DNA from: Chrysomallon squamiferum
Taxonomy: Eukaryota > Mollusca > Gastropoda > Neomphalida > Peltospiridae
Length of the DNA stretch: 64,000 nt
Direction: 5' to 3'
NCBI GenBank assembly: GCA_012295275.1
Contig: CM022671.1
Coordinates: 26,599,822-26,663,821 of the forward strand
Positions 42,601 to 51,029 of this stretch are shown here, in pieces. Position 1 is the stretch's first letter; each line of letters opens with the position of its first letter. The notes under the pieces are model-generated. The model did no database searches, had not been told where the DNA came from, and saw nothing but the letters and a program-made list of their open reading frames with translations. The translations under genes and the position numbers were made by a program.

Positions 42601-43947
42601 TACAATGACTATTCATAAATACACCATCAGAGCTAATAAAAGAAAACCCGAAAAATGAAAATATATTACTCAGTTTGGATCCACTTTACCAAAACTGTTT
42701 ATAATAAAAGTTCTCAGCCATCCAGTTATTTGTCATCAATGAAAATCATCTCATACCAAAAAATTATTACCATTAAACAGTATTTTACATACATGGATAT
42801 ACACATGGACACACACACACACACAGACACATACACACACTTTTATTCACTTGCATTTTGATAAAATCACACAGTAAGAACTAAGAACATCTAAACCTAC
42901 CGTGGGGACACAGGTATGCTTCTGTGTAAAATGTTCTGGCCCAATGTAGCCATTTCCATGGAAACACTTTTCCACAGCTGTGTTGAACACACTGTTGATG
43001 TCCGCCATTTTGAACACACAGAGAGCAGAGGCTCCGCCAGGCTGGAACGAGGTCTTCACATTCTGTGAGAACACAGCATAAAGATTTCCCTCCTCAACAT
43101 CAACATCGTGCACGATGCTGTACATGTCACCGGTAATTCCTTCACAAACAAAAGACATTTCAACGTAGGACTGGAAATAGGTGTCATTCTGACAGATTCG
43201 ACTTATTTTCGACACATATTTCGTTGAACCAGGTTTCTCCTTCTGGACGGAAATGAAGTACACAAAGCTGTCGTATGAAAACCCATCAACATATCTGATT
43301 TTGAAACTCATCCGGTACTTCTCGAGGACACTCTTCTTTGTGGCTCCATTCGCATCTCGGAACATGAACTCCAGGTTATCGAGTCTGCGACTGCTCAAAC
43401 TTGGAACCATGTCTCGGTACGCTTTTTTCCCATAGCCACTGTATGTGGCAGCGATGTACACCGCAGATTCGTGTTCTATACTAGGAGCTATGAACATTAC
43501 ACATGAAGAATCATCATTAGGAACTATCGGCCTCTGAATAAATTTAACCAAATTTGTTATATTTTTCAAAGAAACCTTTTGGCAGTGGCCATGGAACAGT
43601 GTAGAACATAAAATCAAAGAGTTTTCTTTTTCATCGATTACGATTCCTTTTGTTTTGCTTTCGGTCATCCTTTTCTCTATCTCAGGTGGACATTCCATTA
43701 CTGGCGGAGGACACTCGGGATTGTCTTCCCTTGGTCCAACAGAGGCACTCTGAATCAAAGAAAGTTCGGGTGAAAGTTTGTGCAGTCTGTTGGTAGCACC
43801 AAGAAATATGTTACCGGTTTTGGTGTGGACAACTAAATGCTGAAAGCGGTTATCTCCTGGGTCGCGGAATGTGTGCAGCACTTTCATGGGAGACACCAGA
43901 CACAACAGGGACAGCAACAAAACACATTCTTTTACCAGGGCAGCCAT
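18754..43947 (-). CDS. Plexin-type ectodomain receptor with MET/RYK-like tyrosine (pseudo)kinase
   Basis: Complete 1594-residue type I receptor in 26 coding exons (5' to 3'): 43947-42901, 35062-34874, 34094-33972, 33642-33542, 32738-32594, 32112-31947, 31304-31129, 30627-30505, 29776-29672, 27958-27859, 27154-26988, 26528-26377, 26014-25909, 25643-25507, 25264-25097, 24635-24542, 24108-23857, 23408-23253, 22732-22441, 22070-21951, 21514-21431, 21084-20900, 20415-20306, 20058-19896, 19650-19514, 18940-18754. All introns are GT-AG and all phases agree. Approximate residues: signal 1-20, Sema 25-455, PSI1 462-505, IPT1 to 590, PSI2 616-660, IPT2 to 758, PSI3 764-812, IPT3-6 813-1188, membrane helix 1193-1218, kinase 1300-1560, tail to 1594. 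Plexins have this ectodomain with a RasGAP; MET/RON have one PSI, four IPTs and a kinase. This protein combines the plexin outside with the kinase inside. The kinase has HRN (1424-1426) and DYG (1444-1446), so it is probably catalytically weak or dead, as in ErbB3. Expected role: semaphorin-type ligand reception; ligand unknown. Confidence 0.94.
19514..19650 (-). CDS. Plexin-kinase exon 25: kinase C-lobe
   Basis: 137 nt. [20 protein letters not shown] is close to [39 protein letters not shown] is the following helix. Phase 0 in, phase 2 out. Confidence 0.96.
19896..20058 (-). CDS. Plexin-kinase exon 24: DYG and activation loop
   Basis: 163 nt. [20 protein letters not shown], then [22 protein letters not shown] is DYG (nt 20019-20027). 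Three phenylalanines (nt 19983-19991) lie where MET has the twin tyrosines of KEYYSV. The WMALE and SDV motifs are normal for MET/RYK/AXL kinases. Confidence 0.95.
20306..20415 (-). CDS. Plexin-kinase exon 23: catalytic loop, HRN variant
   Basis: 110 nt. [12 protein letters not shown] then [11 protein letters not shown]. Active tyrosine kinases read HRDLAARN; here the catalytic-base Asp is Asn (codon AAT, plus-strand 20326-20328). The Mg-binding Asn (residue 1431) is kept. Donor AT/gtacgt, phase 2. Confidence 0.95.
20900..21084 (-). CDS. Plexin-kinase exon 22: alpha-C helix and hinge
   Basis: 185 nt. [19 protein letters not shown] carries the alpha-C glutamate (residue 1349). [18 protein letters not shown] is the hinge; MET has LGICLRSEGSPLVVLPYM and RYK has [18 protein letters not shown] follows. 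Confidence 0.94.
21431..21514 (-). CDS. Plexin-kinase exon 21: glycine loop and VALK lysine
   Basis: 84 nt. [12 protein letters not shown] and [18 protein letters not shown] matches MET GRGHFGCVY; the ATP-anchoring lysine (residue 1331, nt 21441-21443) is present. Phase 1 in and out. Confidence 0.95.
21951..22070 (-). CDS. Plexin-kinase exon 20: start of kinase domain
   Basis: 120 nt. [35 protein letters not shown]: the beta-1 strand and first half of the glycine loop. The split of GKG/HFG at the exon border is phase 1. Confidence 0.93.
22441..22732 (-). CDS. Plexin-kinase exon 19: IPT6 end, membrane helix, juxtamembrane
   Basis: 292 nt, residues 1170-1266; phase 0 in, phase 1 out. A strongly hydrophobic segment at residues 1193-1218 (nt 22663-22586) is followed by the stop-transfer RRHRKHG, then [21 protein letters not shown] plexin would run into its coiled-coil juxtamembrane and RasGAP here; instead the frame continues into the kinase exons. 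This exon physically joins the two halves of the chimera. Confidence 0.95.
23253..23408 (-). CDS. Plexin-kinase exon 18: IPT6
   Basis: 156 nt, phase 0-0. [15 protein letters not shown] and [13 protein letters not shown] reproduce plexin YTVLIGSTPC ... LLCEAPN. AVVEV begins the last strands. Confidence 0.9.
23857..24108 (-). CDS. Plexin-kinase exon 17: end of IPT5, start of IPT6
   Basis: 252 nt, phase 0-0. LQCPVPGIN, then [13 protein letters not shown] and [12 protein letters not shown]. The GF.MD.V.SL ... YYPDP string is a plexin signature at the IPT5/IPT6 border; MET lacks it. This is strong evidence that the ectodomain is plexin-derived up to the membrane. Confidence 0.94.
24542..24635 (-). 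CDS. Plexin-kinase exon 16: IPT5
   Basis: 94 nt. [19 protein letters not shown] matches plexin SGHTPLTITGFNLDVIQEP and MET SGGSTITGVG. Ends in phase 0 at ACT/gtaagt. Confidence 0.92.
25097..25264 (-). CDS. Plexin-kinase exon 15: end of IPT4, start of IPT5
   Basis: 168 nt. [10 protein letters not shown] closes IPT4's cysteine pair, [10 protein letters not shown] is the inter-IPT joint and IEPKRSILS begins IPT5. Phase 2 in and out. Confidence 0.92.
25507..25643 (-). CDS. Plexin-kinase exon 14: IPT4
   Basis: 137 nt. [20 protein letters not shown] and HGSNMNTG plus VGGEVCEFI, corresponding to plexin P..GP.SGGT.VTI.G. Phase 0 in, phase 2 out. Confidence 0.94.
25909..26014 (-). CDS. Plexin-kinase exon 13: end of IPT3
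   Basis: 106 nt. [24 protein letters not shown] and TPFYFV complete IPT3. The YFV/DP boundary with the next exon is the usual IPT-IPT joint (plexin YTFVNP). Phase 2 in, phase 0 out. Confidence 0.92.
26101..26130. repeat. (AG)n microsatellite
   Basis: Fifteen AG units in a receptor intron. Confidence 0.9.
26377..26528 (-). CDS. Plexin-kinase exon 12: IPT3
   Basis: 152 nt. [20 protein letters not shown] and [16 protein letters not shown]: the canonical IPT start P..GP..G.T.I.V.G.N.G shared by plexins and MET. Phase 0 in, phase 2 out. Confidence 0.94.
26852..26960. repeat. Imperfect (ACT)n tract
   Basis: actactactactact with gctatt variants, lying just 3' (minus-strand sense) of the PSI3 exon. 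Confidence 0.8.
26988..27154 (-). CDS. Plexin-kinase exon 11: PSI3
   Basis: 167 nt. [20 protein letters not shown] then [29 protein letters not shown]. Plexin PSI3 has the same LYKC..C..CL...CGWC..CTL...C..WLD...C.NPQI frame, so a third PSI is beyond doubt. Acceptor atttgacag. Confidence 0.96.
27185..27445. repeat. Degenerate tandem repeat, about 31-bp unit
   Basis: Repeats of gtaatacatata(at)tatt followed by actttcatgtgt, about 8 imperfect copies, in the intron directly 5' (minus strand) of the PSI3 exon. Confidence 0.75.
27859..27958 (-). CDS. Plexin-kinase exon 10: end of IPT2
   Basis: 100 nt. [18 protein letters not shown] and [11 protein letters not shown] match the plexin strand that precedes PSI3. 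Donor aaag/gtaata, phase 1. Confidence 0.88.
28638..28675. repeat. (GT)n microsatellite
   Basis: About 19 GT units. Confidence 0.9.
29041..29640. repeat. Minisatellite, about 44-bp unit, about 13 copies
   Basis: Tandem array in the receptor intron between exons 10 and 9. The unit reads roughly tttagaatggataatggg / atagaatgggttgagaag / atgttaca. Copies differ by small deletions and substitutions. Confidence 0.92.
29672..29776 (-). CDS. Plexin-kinase exon 9: IPT2
   Basis: 105 nt, phase 0-0. [17 protein letters not shown] and [10 protein letters not shown] give the IPT2 cysteine pair (plexin: YECVLNIQG ... SSSVQC). Confidence 0.9.
30505..30627 (-). CDS. Plexin-kinase exon 8: end of PSI2, start of IPT2
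   Basis: 123 nt, phase 0-0. Encodes [18 protein letters not shown] and [11 protein letters not shown], aligning with plexin CPQL...ILIPVG...ITLKARNL. The plus-strand open frame here is only the antisense shadow. Confidence 0.9.
31129..31304 (-). CDS. Plexin-kinase exon 7: end of IPT1 and PSI2
   Basis: 176 nt. [12 protein letters not shown] closes IPT1, then [20 protein letters not shown] and KWC form a second PSI. In plexins the same place reads F.NC..C.SC..S.F.CHWC. MET and RON have no second PSI, so this exon is key to the plexin assignment. Confidence 0.93.
31947..32112 (-). CDS. Plexin-kinase exon 6: IPT1
   Basis: 166 nt, residues 536-590. Beta-rich Ig-like (IPT) sequence [10 protein letters not shown] and TITCLLPEK, the plexin IPT1 cysteine pair. 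Donor cagg/gtaagg, phase 1. Confidence 0.88.
32594..32738 (-). CDS. Plexin-kinase exon 5: end of PSI1, start of IPT1
   Basis: 145 nt. Completes PSI1 with [11 protein letters not shown] and [10 protein letters not shown], then [11 protein letters not shown] opens IPT1. The HWL...SC spacing after the CGWC is plexin-like. Ends in phase 0 at CAG/gtcagt. Confidence 0.93.
33542..33642 (-). CDS. Plexin-kinase exon 4: PSI1
   Basis: 101 nt. Encodes [27 protein letters not shown], which has the C-x5-C-x2-C and CGWC pattern of the first plexin/semaphorin/integrin domain. Splice donor aacag/gtaagt, phase 2. Confidence 0.95.
33972..34094 (-). CDS. Plexin-kinase exon 3: end of Sema
   Basis: 123 nt, residues 413-453, phase 0-0. 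Continues TLVK/VVLTKD and ends [11 protein letters not shown], the last propeller strand before the PSI. Confidence 0.9.
34570..34870. repeat. Diverged repeat with ctaatg..aaatagtgtaatt core
   Basis: Several imperfect units of about 50-60 bp (…ctaatctataaatagtgtaa… / …ctaatgtagaaatactgtaa…) immediately downstream, on the minus strand, of Sema exon 2. Confidence 0.5.
34874..35062 (-). CDS. Plexin-kinase exon 2: Sema domain
   Basis: 189 nt, residues 350-412, phase 0-0. Encodes VNYCGQTD and [13 protein letters not shown], the blade sequence that in plexins reads VFVGTKSGKLKK. Follows a 7.8-kb intron. Confidence 0.93.
37531..37589. repeat. (AG)n microsatellite
   Basis: About 29 AG units in the 7.8-kb intron. 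Confidence 0.95.
39625..39658. repeat. (GATA)n microsatellite
   Basis: About eight GATA units following an (AT)n run. Confidence 0.9.
40780..41060. repeat. Degenerate tandem array of (ttttgtaaaaggg)(atatattgca)
   Basis: Around nine diverged units of 25-35 bp with the core gcattttgtaaaagggata. Confidence 0.7.
42901..43947 (-). CDS. Plexin-kinase exon 1: start codon, signal peptide, most of Sema
   Basis: 1047 nt, residues 1-349. ATG at 43945-43947 is followed by a hydrophobic signal ([10 protein letters not shown]) and the Sema beta-propeller. A single giant exon holding most of Sema is the arrangement in vertebrate MET exon 2 and plexin-A genes. The exon extends 5' to 43969, where an acceptor (tttttcttcag) adds 22 nt of 5' UTR. 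Met21 is an alternative start but would lose the signal peptide. Ends in phase 0 at ACG/gtaggt. Confidence 0.95.
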
Positions 43948-43969
43948 CTTGAATGTTGTTACCTTCTGC
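43948..43969 (-). other. 5' UTR part of first coding exon
   Basis: 22 nt between a strong acceptor (polypyrimidine tttttcttcag) and the ATG, which shows that at least one non-coding exon lies further upstream (higher coordinates). Confidence 0.7.
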
Positions 43970-46291
43970 CTGAAGAAAAATAAAATTCACATATAATTTT
44001 GTTGTTAAGCAAATTTAATGGCATTAACTTAAGAGAAAATAAAATGAAAATTAATGTCAAGTTATATATTTTATTCCATTTTAAGAAACATTAATACTCA
44101 TATAAAATGTTAAAATAAAAATGCAAACAGCGGTGGTATAAAATCTTTTCAGATTTCATAAAATGTAAAACCTCAAGTGCAGTCAAAGTATAATTAAAAA
44201 TTGATTAAAAAAAAAAAAAAAAAAAAAATGAGAAGAAAAATAAAGTTTGATTGACTGCTCTGCACGCTACTTCAGAAAGGTAAAAGAAAAGAGGCAGCTT
44301 TGGATAAAATAAATAAAAACTGTAAAAGTGCATGTGATCTGGAAAATCAAAGTCTTTGTGCAGTCAAAATGTGTTGCCTAAAACCATTCAGCTACGATGG
44401 AATATGAACAGAAAGAAAACACGTGTCTTTGCATTTGTGCTTGTCAAAGAGCTGACATAAATTCTCATAATTCTTTGTATGTGCCATTTTTAATAGCCTT
44501 GGAACTGAAATCCTTTTCTTTCCTTCTCTAAATTAAATTGCAAAGAGTTATAAAAATTCTGCACGAAATTAAACAATGCAACTGCTAATTCTGGTTTCAA
44601 AAAAGAATTTTCAACAGGCATAAAACAAATATACAAAAAATAAAAAAAGAAGAAAGAAAAGGAAATAAAGAAAAAGAAAAAGAAAGTAAAAAATAAAATT
44701 GAAAAAATAAAAATCCTTGCCTACCATATGGGCTTTTGAAAAAAGCAGCCCTAACCATGTGGAAAACTTGTGGTTACAAAGAAAATAGGCTTTCATGAGG
44801 AACCATAAAAACCATCAGCCATTTTAAGATCTTCATGAAATGCTAATGTCTTTTTCTTTTCACCAATGTCTGTGTAAAGACTGCCCTGAAGAGACAAACT
44901 GCAGCATGGCAAGCTAGTTCACCTTGTTTATTCTCAGGCAAGTCAACATCTTACTCCCATATGCCAGCAATTCAGAGTCAAAACACTGGTAATGACTTAC
45001 AAATAGTAGACAATGATTTGTGGAATGTATGGGCCAGTCTCAGAAGCAAGTTTAAGGTCAATTTGAGACTGAAGTATAAACACTAAAAACAATAAATTCT
45101 AACAACCATGATGATTATTATGACAATGATGATGAAAATCATGATTTCAGTAGGACTCTTGGCTTTAATAAATATTTGCTTACAAACACTTAAACATATT
45201 TTCTGTGGAAAGTTGTTAAAGTTAATGGACACTGGATTTTTGATAACATTTTCTGTTTTTAAACATTTATTTTAAACAATTATCAAATATGACACCAACA
45301 GCTGCTATTTAAAGGGACTGACTTTTGTCAGTAACAGCAGTGACTGTCATTTTATGTTAACATTAGCTGATATGATAGGTGTCATTATTGTTATTGTTGT
45401 TGTTGTTATTAATGCTGTTGTTGTAGTTACTTTAGAAAGTTCAATTTCAGAATTCATCTTTTCATTTCTTGATAATCTTGATAACAAAAGAAAGATAGAA
45501 CAGATCAGTGATAACTACAATTGCTACTGATATAAAAAGTTTGTGGAAAAATTGTTATTATTAAACAAACAATAACAGCTAATAGTAGGTTGAATACACG
45601 CCAACTTATTTAGCAGTAACAACATGGTGATCACCCAAACATTGGAAATGTGAACAGCATAACAAAAACATGTCTGCCAGTGATTGGCAGACAAACAAAA
45701 CATGGACATCTGATACAGTTAATCTTTTCTCTCTCTTACAAATGAGAAAAATATTAAGCAGATCACTTTACTTAAAACAAATACTGACTTTTTCCTTCTC
45801 AAATACCCCCAGTGATATTGAAAATATTATTCAGATTACAGATATAGATATTAATTTTTTTTTTTTTTTCAACCACATTCACTCTATGTGTATGTGTTTG
45901 TAAATATTATATGTTGAAACGTATCCATGCCTTCAATTTAAGATAAAGACAGATGTTACATTTTAAAAAAAACTTCAAAGATGTGATAAAACATATGACA
46001 AAGTTTGACAGACAAGAATGTGCAAAGTTTATAATGAGGAAATCTCTGATTGGCTGAGACAAATGACAGCTGTGGCCAGATGTACTAGTTGGTAAACAAC
46101 ACATCAGAAACTGTAAAAATGTTTTCACAATGAACACAATGGAATTTTCACATTTTCATTTATGTTTTGAATGGTCACCATTGGCTTAGAAAAATATCTT
46201 TTAAAACTAAGACACCTTTTGTTAATTGAAGTACCAGTCCAGATATAAATGGGATGGTCAAAAACGACAACACTAAAAAAAAAAAAAAAAA

Positions 46292-46325
<34 letters not shown>

Positions 46326-46710
46326 TATATAATAATAATAAAACATTTAAATTAAAAAATAAAGATTAGCCAGTAAATCTAATTCATTTAACTTTTTAAC
46401 ATTATAACAACTTTAAAAAAAAAATTCTAATTACAAAAAAACAAATATTCAAAAGAAATATTGTAAGTAATAAATTTAAAAAAAAAATAGATTCACTGAA
46501 GTTCAGTAAACATCCTCTTTAAAAAAAAATGAGGAAAAAGAAAAAATGTTTCTTGAACATCGTTAGAAAACTACATCAAAGGAAAGAGTACTGATGAAAT
46601 AAATATGAAAGAGAAATATATAAAGATGAAGGATGAGCATAAACTAGATCAATAGTCAGAGCATTGCTTGAGGATTTGTGAGTACCAAATCAGTTTTCTT
46701 GTTGTTGCTC

Positions 46711-46711
46711 T

Positions 46712-46762
<51 letters not shown>
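46711..46762. repeat. (GAT)n microsatellite
   Basis: About 17 GAT units; the open frames over it (poly-Asp, poly-Met) are artefacts. Confidence 0.95.
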
Positions 46763-46763
<1 letters not shown>

Positions 46764-49700
46764 GTTGTTGTTATTGTTTCTGCTTTTAATAATTTACATG
46801 TCTATCACTACCAACATACTAACAAAAAGCAGATTCACCTCATTTTGTTTGTTTATTTGTTTAAACTAATGTATCAGAATATTAGAAAAACAAGATCAGT
46901 TTTCTGGTTGCATTTAGCAGTGAGTTCAAATGCCATATGGACTTTTTAAATGCAGAACCTCTCCAAACTGACCCATCACCTTATACACACAAAGGTGATG
47001 ATAAAAGGAAATGCTTGTTTCCACGCCACTGATACTGGGATGGAATAACCAGCCCCAGATGACTGCTGTCAGAATAAAACCAAAAGATCTTTATCAACCA
47101 AACAGCATCAGCTTTAGCTTTGATTTTCATCCTGCAGTTTGTATGAATTCTTGACAAGGCAAATGCCTGGAATATTTTTAATTTTTTTGTATTTAGTATA
47201 ACAGATATTTGAGTTTATTTACATAAACAGAATTTGTTTAAACATTGTCTGTCCTTATGTTGCAAGAAAGGGACGCCAAACTAGATGCATGGATTTAAAA
47301 AAAACTAATAACAAGAATATTTCAGAAAGAGCCTATTAATATTTTACAGGAAAATAAAATTTTAAAGGAAAATAAAACTGCATATTCTGTTTGATAAGTC
47401 AAAAGAATTTCTTTTTATTTATTTATTATGAAAAAGACAGAAGTATAGTGAATATTTGACTTTAATTTACAGAAACAGAATTTTACAATGCACTGTGTTA
47501 TATTCATTTTTGAAATCTTTTTGACAAGACAAACTCTTTTTAAATTATCATAAAAATTAATAAGAATACTTAGTAAAAATATGTCAAAAACAGATAAACT
47601 ACATAACAAAAATGAAGTCTGTTTTTAAGAGTATAAATAAATAAATAAATAATGAAGTTCTTGTAACATCCTATCTAGACCTACTCCTACTAAATGAAAG
47701 GAAGAGTTATTTTACAACACAATACATACCACAATGTATGATCTTTTACCTAAGAACATGATCTGAACAGGCAGTATAAAGATATGTGCAAACAGTTTTA
47801 AAAAAGAAGAAAATGCATCAATTTAGTGTGAATTGAGGTTAACAGTGTTTGACATGATCTTTGTTCATTCACCTCATTCAGTATGAATTACCCTCATTTC
47901 AGCCATCTCAACAAAAAGGAAAAAAAGAAGCGAAACAGATGGGTTTTTAACTATAGCTGCTTTCTCTGGGCTTATTTACCTTTCTGTGCAGTCTGTGTTA
48001 CAACACAGGTTCTTTCTTAATCATTATCAATATACACATCTGCCAAGAAGTAAATATTCAGAGAGACACTGAAAGTGGCAAACAATAGTTAACAAAGGCA
48101 AAATCTTTTTTTTTTTTCTTTTTTTTTCAAAAAAAAATATGTTAAACACAGAATTAACATCTCTGAACTTCTAAACCAAAAAAAGGAAAGAAATTATGAA
48201 GTTAAAAAAAAAAACAGAATAACAAACTGCAGACTTGTCATTTTGACAAGAACATGACACAGGAAAACTGCTTTAAATTGTGGAAGAAGAAGAAAAAATT
48301 TCTGTTGAATTGGATCGACCAGGCTTTAAAATTTTAAATTGTAAGAGACAGGCAAAATAATATACTAGGTTGTGGAACATGTTACAGTGCGTCAGTGTGT
48401 ATGTGCGAGTATGGAGTTTGTCAGTTGGACTGTGTGTGTGTCTGCATGTGACTGAAATCCGCTGCTGTTCATCTAAATAAAGCAACTCGCGTAATTGCTG
48501 TACTAAATCAAATGTCGAAATTAACACAAGCCTAATATTTTATACCTAACAGACAAACCATCAGACTGACATTTTTCCCTTCCTACCTCATCATTTTATA
48601 ATTCTGTTAGCAATCTGTCACAGGCAAGAAAACCATTTTTTTTTCTTCTTCTTCTTCAGATCCTCATAACCATTTCACATTATTTATTACATTTTTAAAA
48701 TTACTATTGTTTTCTTTATTACCAAAAAAAAAAAAAAAGAACAAAAAGAACAAATAAATAAAGCTTAAAAAATACAGAAACACAAGAGCAAGGAAAAGAA
48801 AAGAATAAAAAAATATTTAAAAATTGTATAACAGAGGTAAGTTAAAAAAATATATATATCTCATCAACAAATAAATAAAAATTAAAAATTAAAATAATAA
48901 TAATAATAAAATAAATAAATAAATATTAAACAAATGACCAGAAAACAATCACAGCATAATCTGCCTATTATCACGCAGATCTCTCCCCCATGGACAAACT
49001 CATCTCTTCCTGGTTGACCTATAACCCTGAGACTGGGCAAAAAAGCTGGCGTGTATGGGTGAAATGAGAAACCCAGGGAACAAAGGACAAAGATGGCAAA
49101 AGCTAGTGATATTGCAGAATTCTTCATCAACCTGTTTGAGACATGACAGAACTCACAATGCAAAATAAAGCCTGTCTGTTAAGGGAAATAAAAGAGGTGA
49201 GCCGGCCTCTAGCGCTGCAGAAAGGAATGAATTATCTAGAGAGAATGCAGGAAATCTTTTTAGTGTGACACAATCTTTGTTGAGCAGATGTCACACTGTT
49301 CTGGATTTAACAAGATTATGAAATGAAACGTGACTAACAGAATCTGAAAAAAAAAACATATATTAAAAAAAATAAAAATAATAATAATCAAATAAATAAA
49401 TTCGAAAAAAAAAGGAAATAGAAAGCTATTTGTAAGAATTTAGATGATGATGATGATGATGATAATAATAATAGTAATAGTAATAATAATAATATTAATA
49501 ATAATAACAGTAATAACAATAAAAAAGAAAGAAAAAGAAAAATAACGACAAAGAATAATCAGTTATTTCACAACATCAAAGAGATGGGAAAACATACTTA
49601 TATAGTTAATTTTCCTATTGATTAGAGATTTTCCTTCCCATAAACCTTTTCATGATCTGTGATAAGCTTTCTGTGAAGCATTAGCTGGATTGGGTAATAA

Positions 49701-50881
49701 CCAACAGCTGAAATGAAGAGAGTTCGTGACCAATCATGAGTCATGCAAGAACTGTAACCACTGAGCTACAGAATAGTCTCCCAGTATAAGCAAATACTCC
49801 AACATAACCACGCATACATAACCACACATACATACACACAACTATTTCCAATCTGAAATTTCTAATTAATAAAGAAAATTATGTATGCACCTTAAACAAA
49901 CAGAAACCTATATTAGTCACGGTTATCAGAACACAAAATGATTTTTTTTTTAGATATTTATGTACCTCTGACCAAACTGTACAATATTTAGAAAAACAAA
50001 ACTAAAAATATAATTTTTTTTTAAACTGGTATAAGTAAAAAGAATTTACTTAATTTGTCTTCTTTTTTTTTTTTTTTTAAAAAATAATAATAATTAAAAA
50101 AAAAAAAATGTTATGTAAGAAACATAGAAATGTCTATATAATGAAAAAAAAAAAAAAACAACCCAAAAAACTGCTTATTTCAAAATTAATACTTACTTTT
50201 AAAAACAACCATATCCTTTCACTCCAATCTATCTGAACTATTAAAAAAAAAATATTTATTTTAATTTTTATTATTATTATTATTATGAATTAGTAGTATT
50301 ACTATAATTATTTTATTATTATTTTTGGACAGGCAGGCTACTGGTATGTAAAACAAAAAGAAAACTAAAACCCATAAACAAGAAAACCCTTCAAATGAAT
50401 TTATTGTTACAGATGCTTTTGAGAAGTGCACATACTATAATGTGATACACATCCTATCACAGTGACAGATTCCAGACAGAGAAATCACAAACAGAAAACT
50501 CTAAATCATTGGTAGTGCCAGATTCAGTTTAACCCAGTCATTTATACTGAGTGTCAGCTTACATTCAGTGGTGAAAAAAAACACAACCAGAAAGAATAAA
50601 TCAGAGACAAAGGTGGCAGAAATTTGTGAAGAATCTGTGTTGAAATTAACTTTGCAGGCTGCAGGTATGTAGCTGATAATTACAGGTAAGCTCTGTCACA
50701 GGATCATGTATCAAAAAAAAAATATATATATATATGATAAAGAAAAAAGAAATTTAAAAAAGAAACTAAAGGATTTCTGTCTGACCAGATTATTCTTAAG
50801 AAAATATAAATTTAAAAAAAACAGGTACACCAACACATGCACATTCACACTTATATATACATATATTCTCTCAATCTCTCG

Positions 50882-51029
<148 letters not shown>

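Larger units (their letters stand above)
35063..42900 (-). other. 7.8-kb intron of plexin-kinase gene
   Basis: No coding exon seen on either strand between Sema exons 1 and 2. Contains AT-rich filler, an (AG)n tract at 37531-37589, (GT)n near 39154-39184, (GATA)n near 39625-39658, (AT)n near 36050-36079, a degenerate tandem array at 40780-41060, and a purine/poly-A tract at 41590-41670. A possible retroposed segment lies at about 36280-36680. Confidence 0.75.

Noticed and set aside
43253-43435. Plus-strand open frame inside Sema
   Set aside because: Antisense of receptor exon 1.
46668-46949. Poly-Asp open frame
   Set aside because: Produced by (GAT)n.
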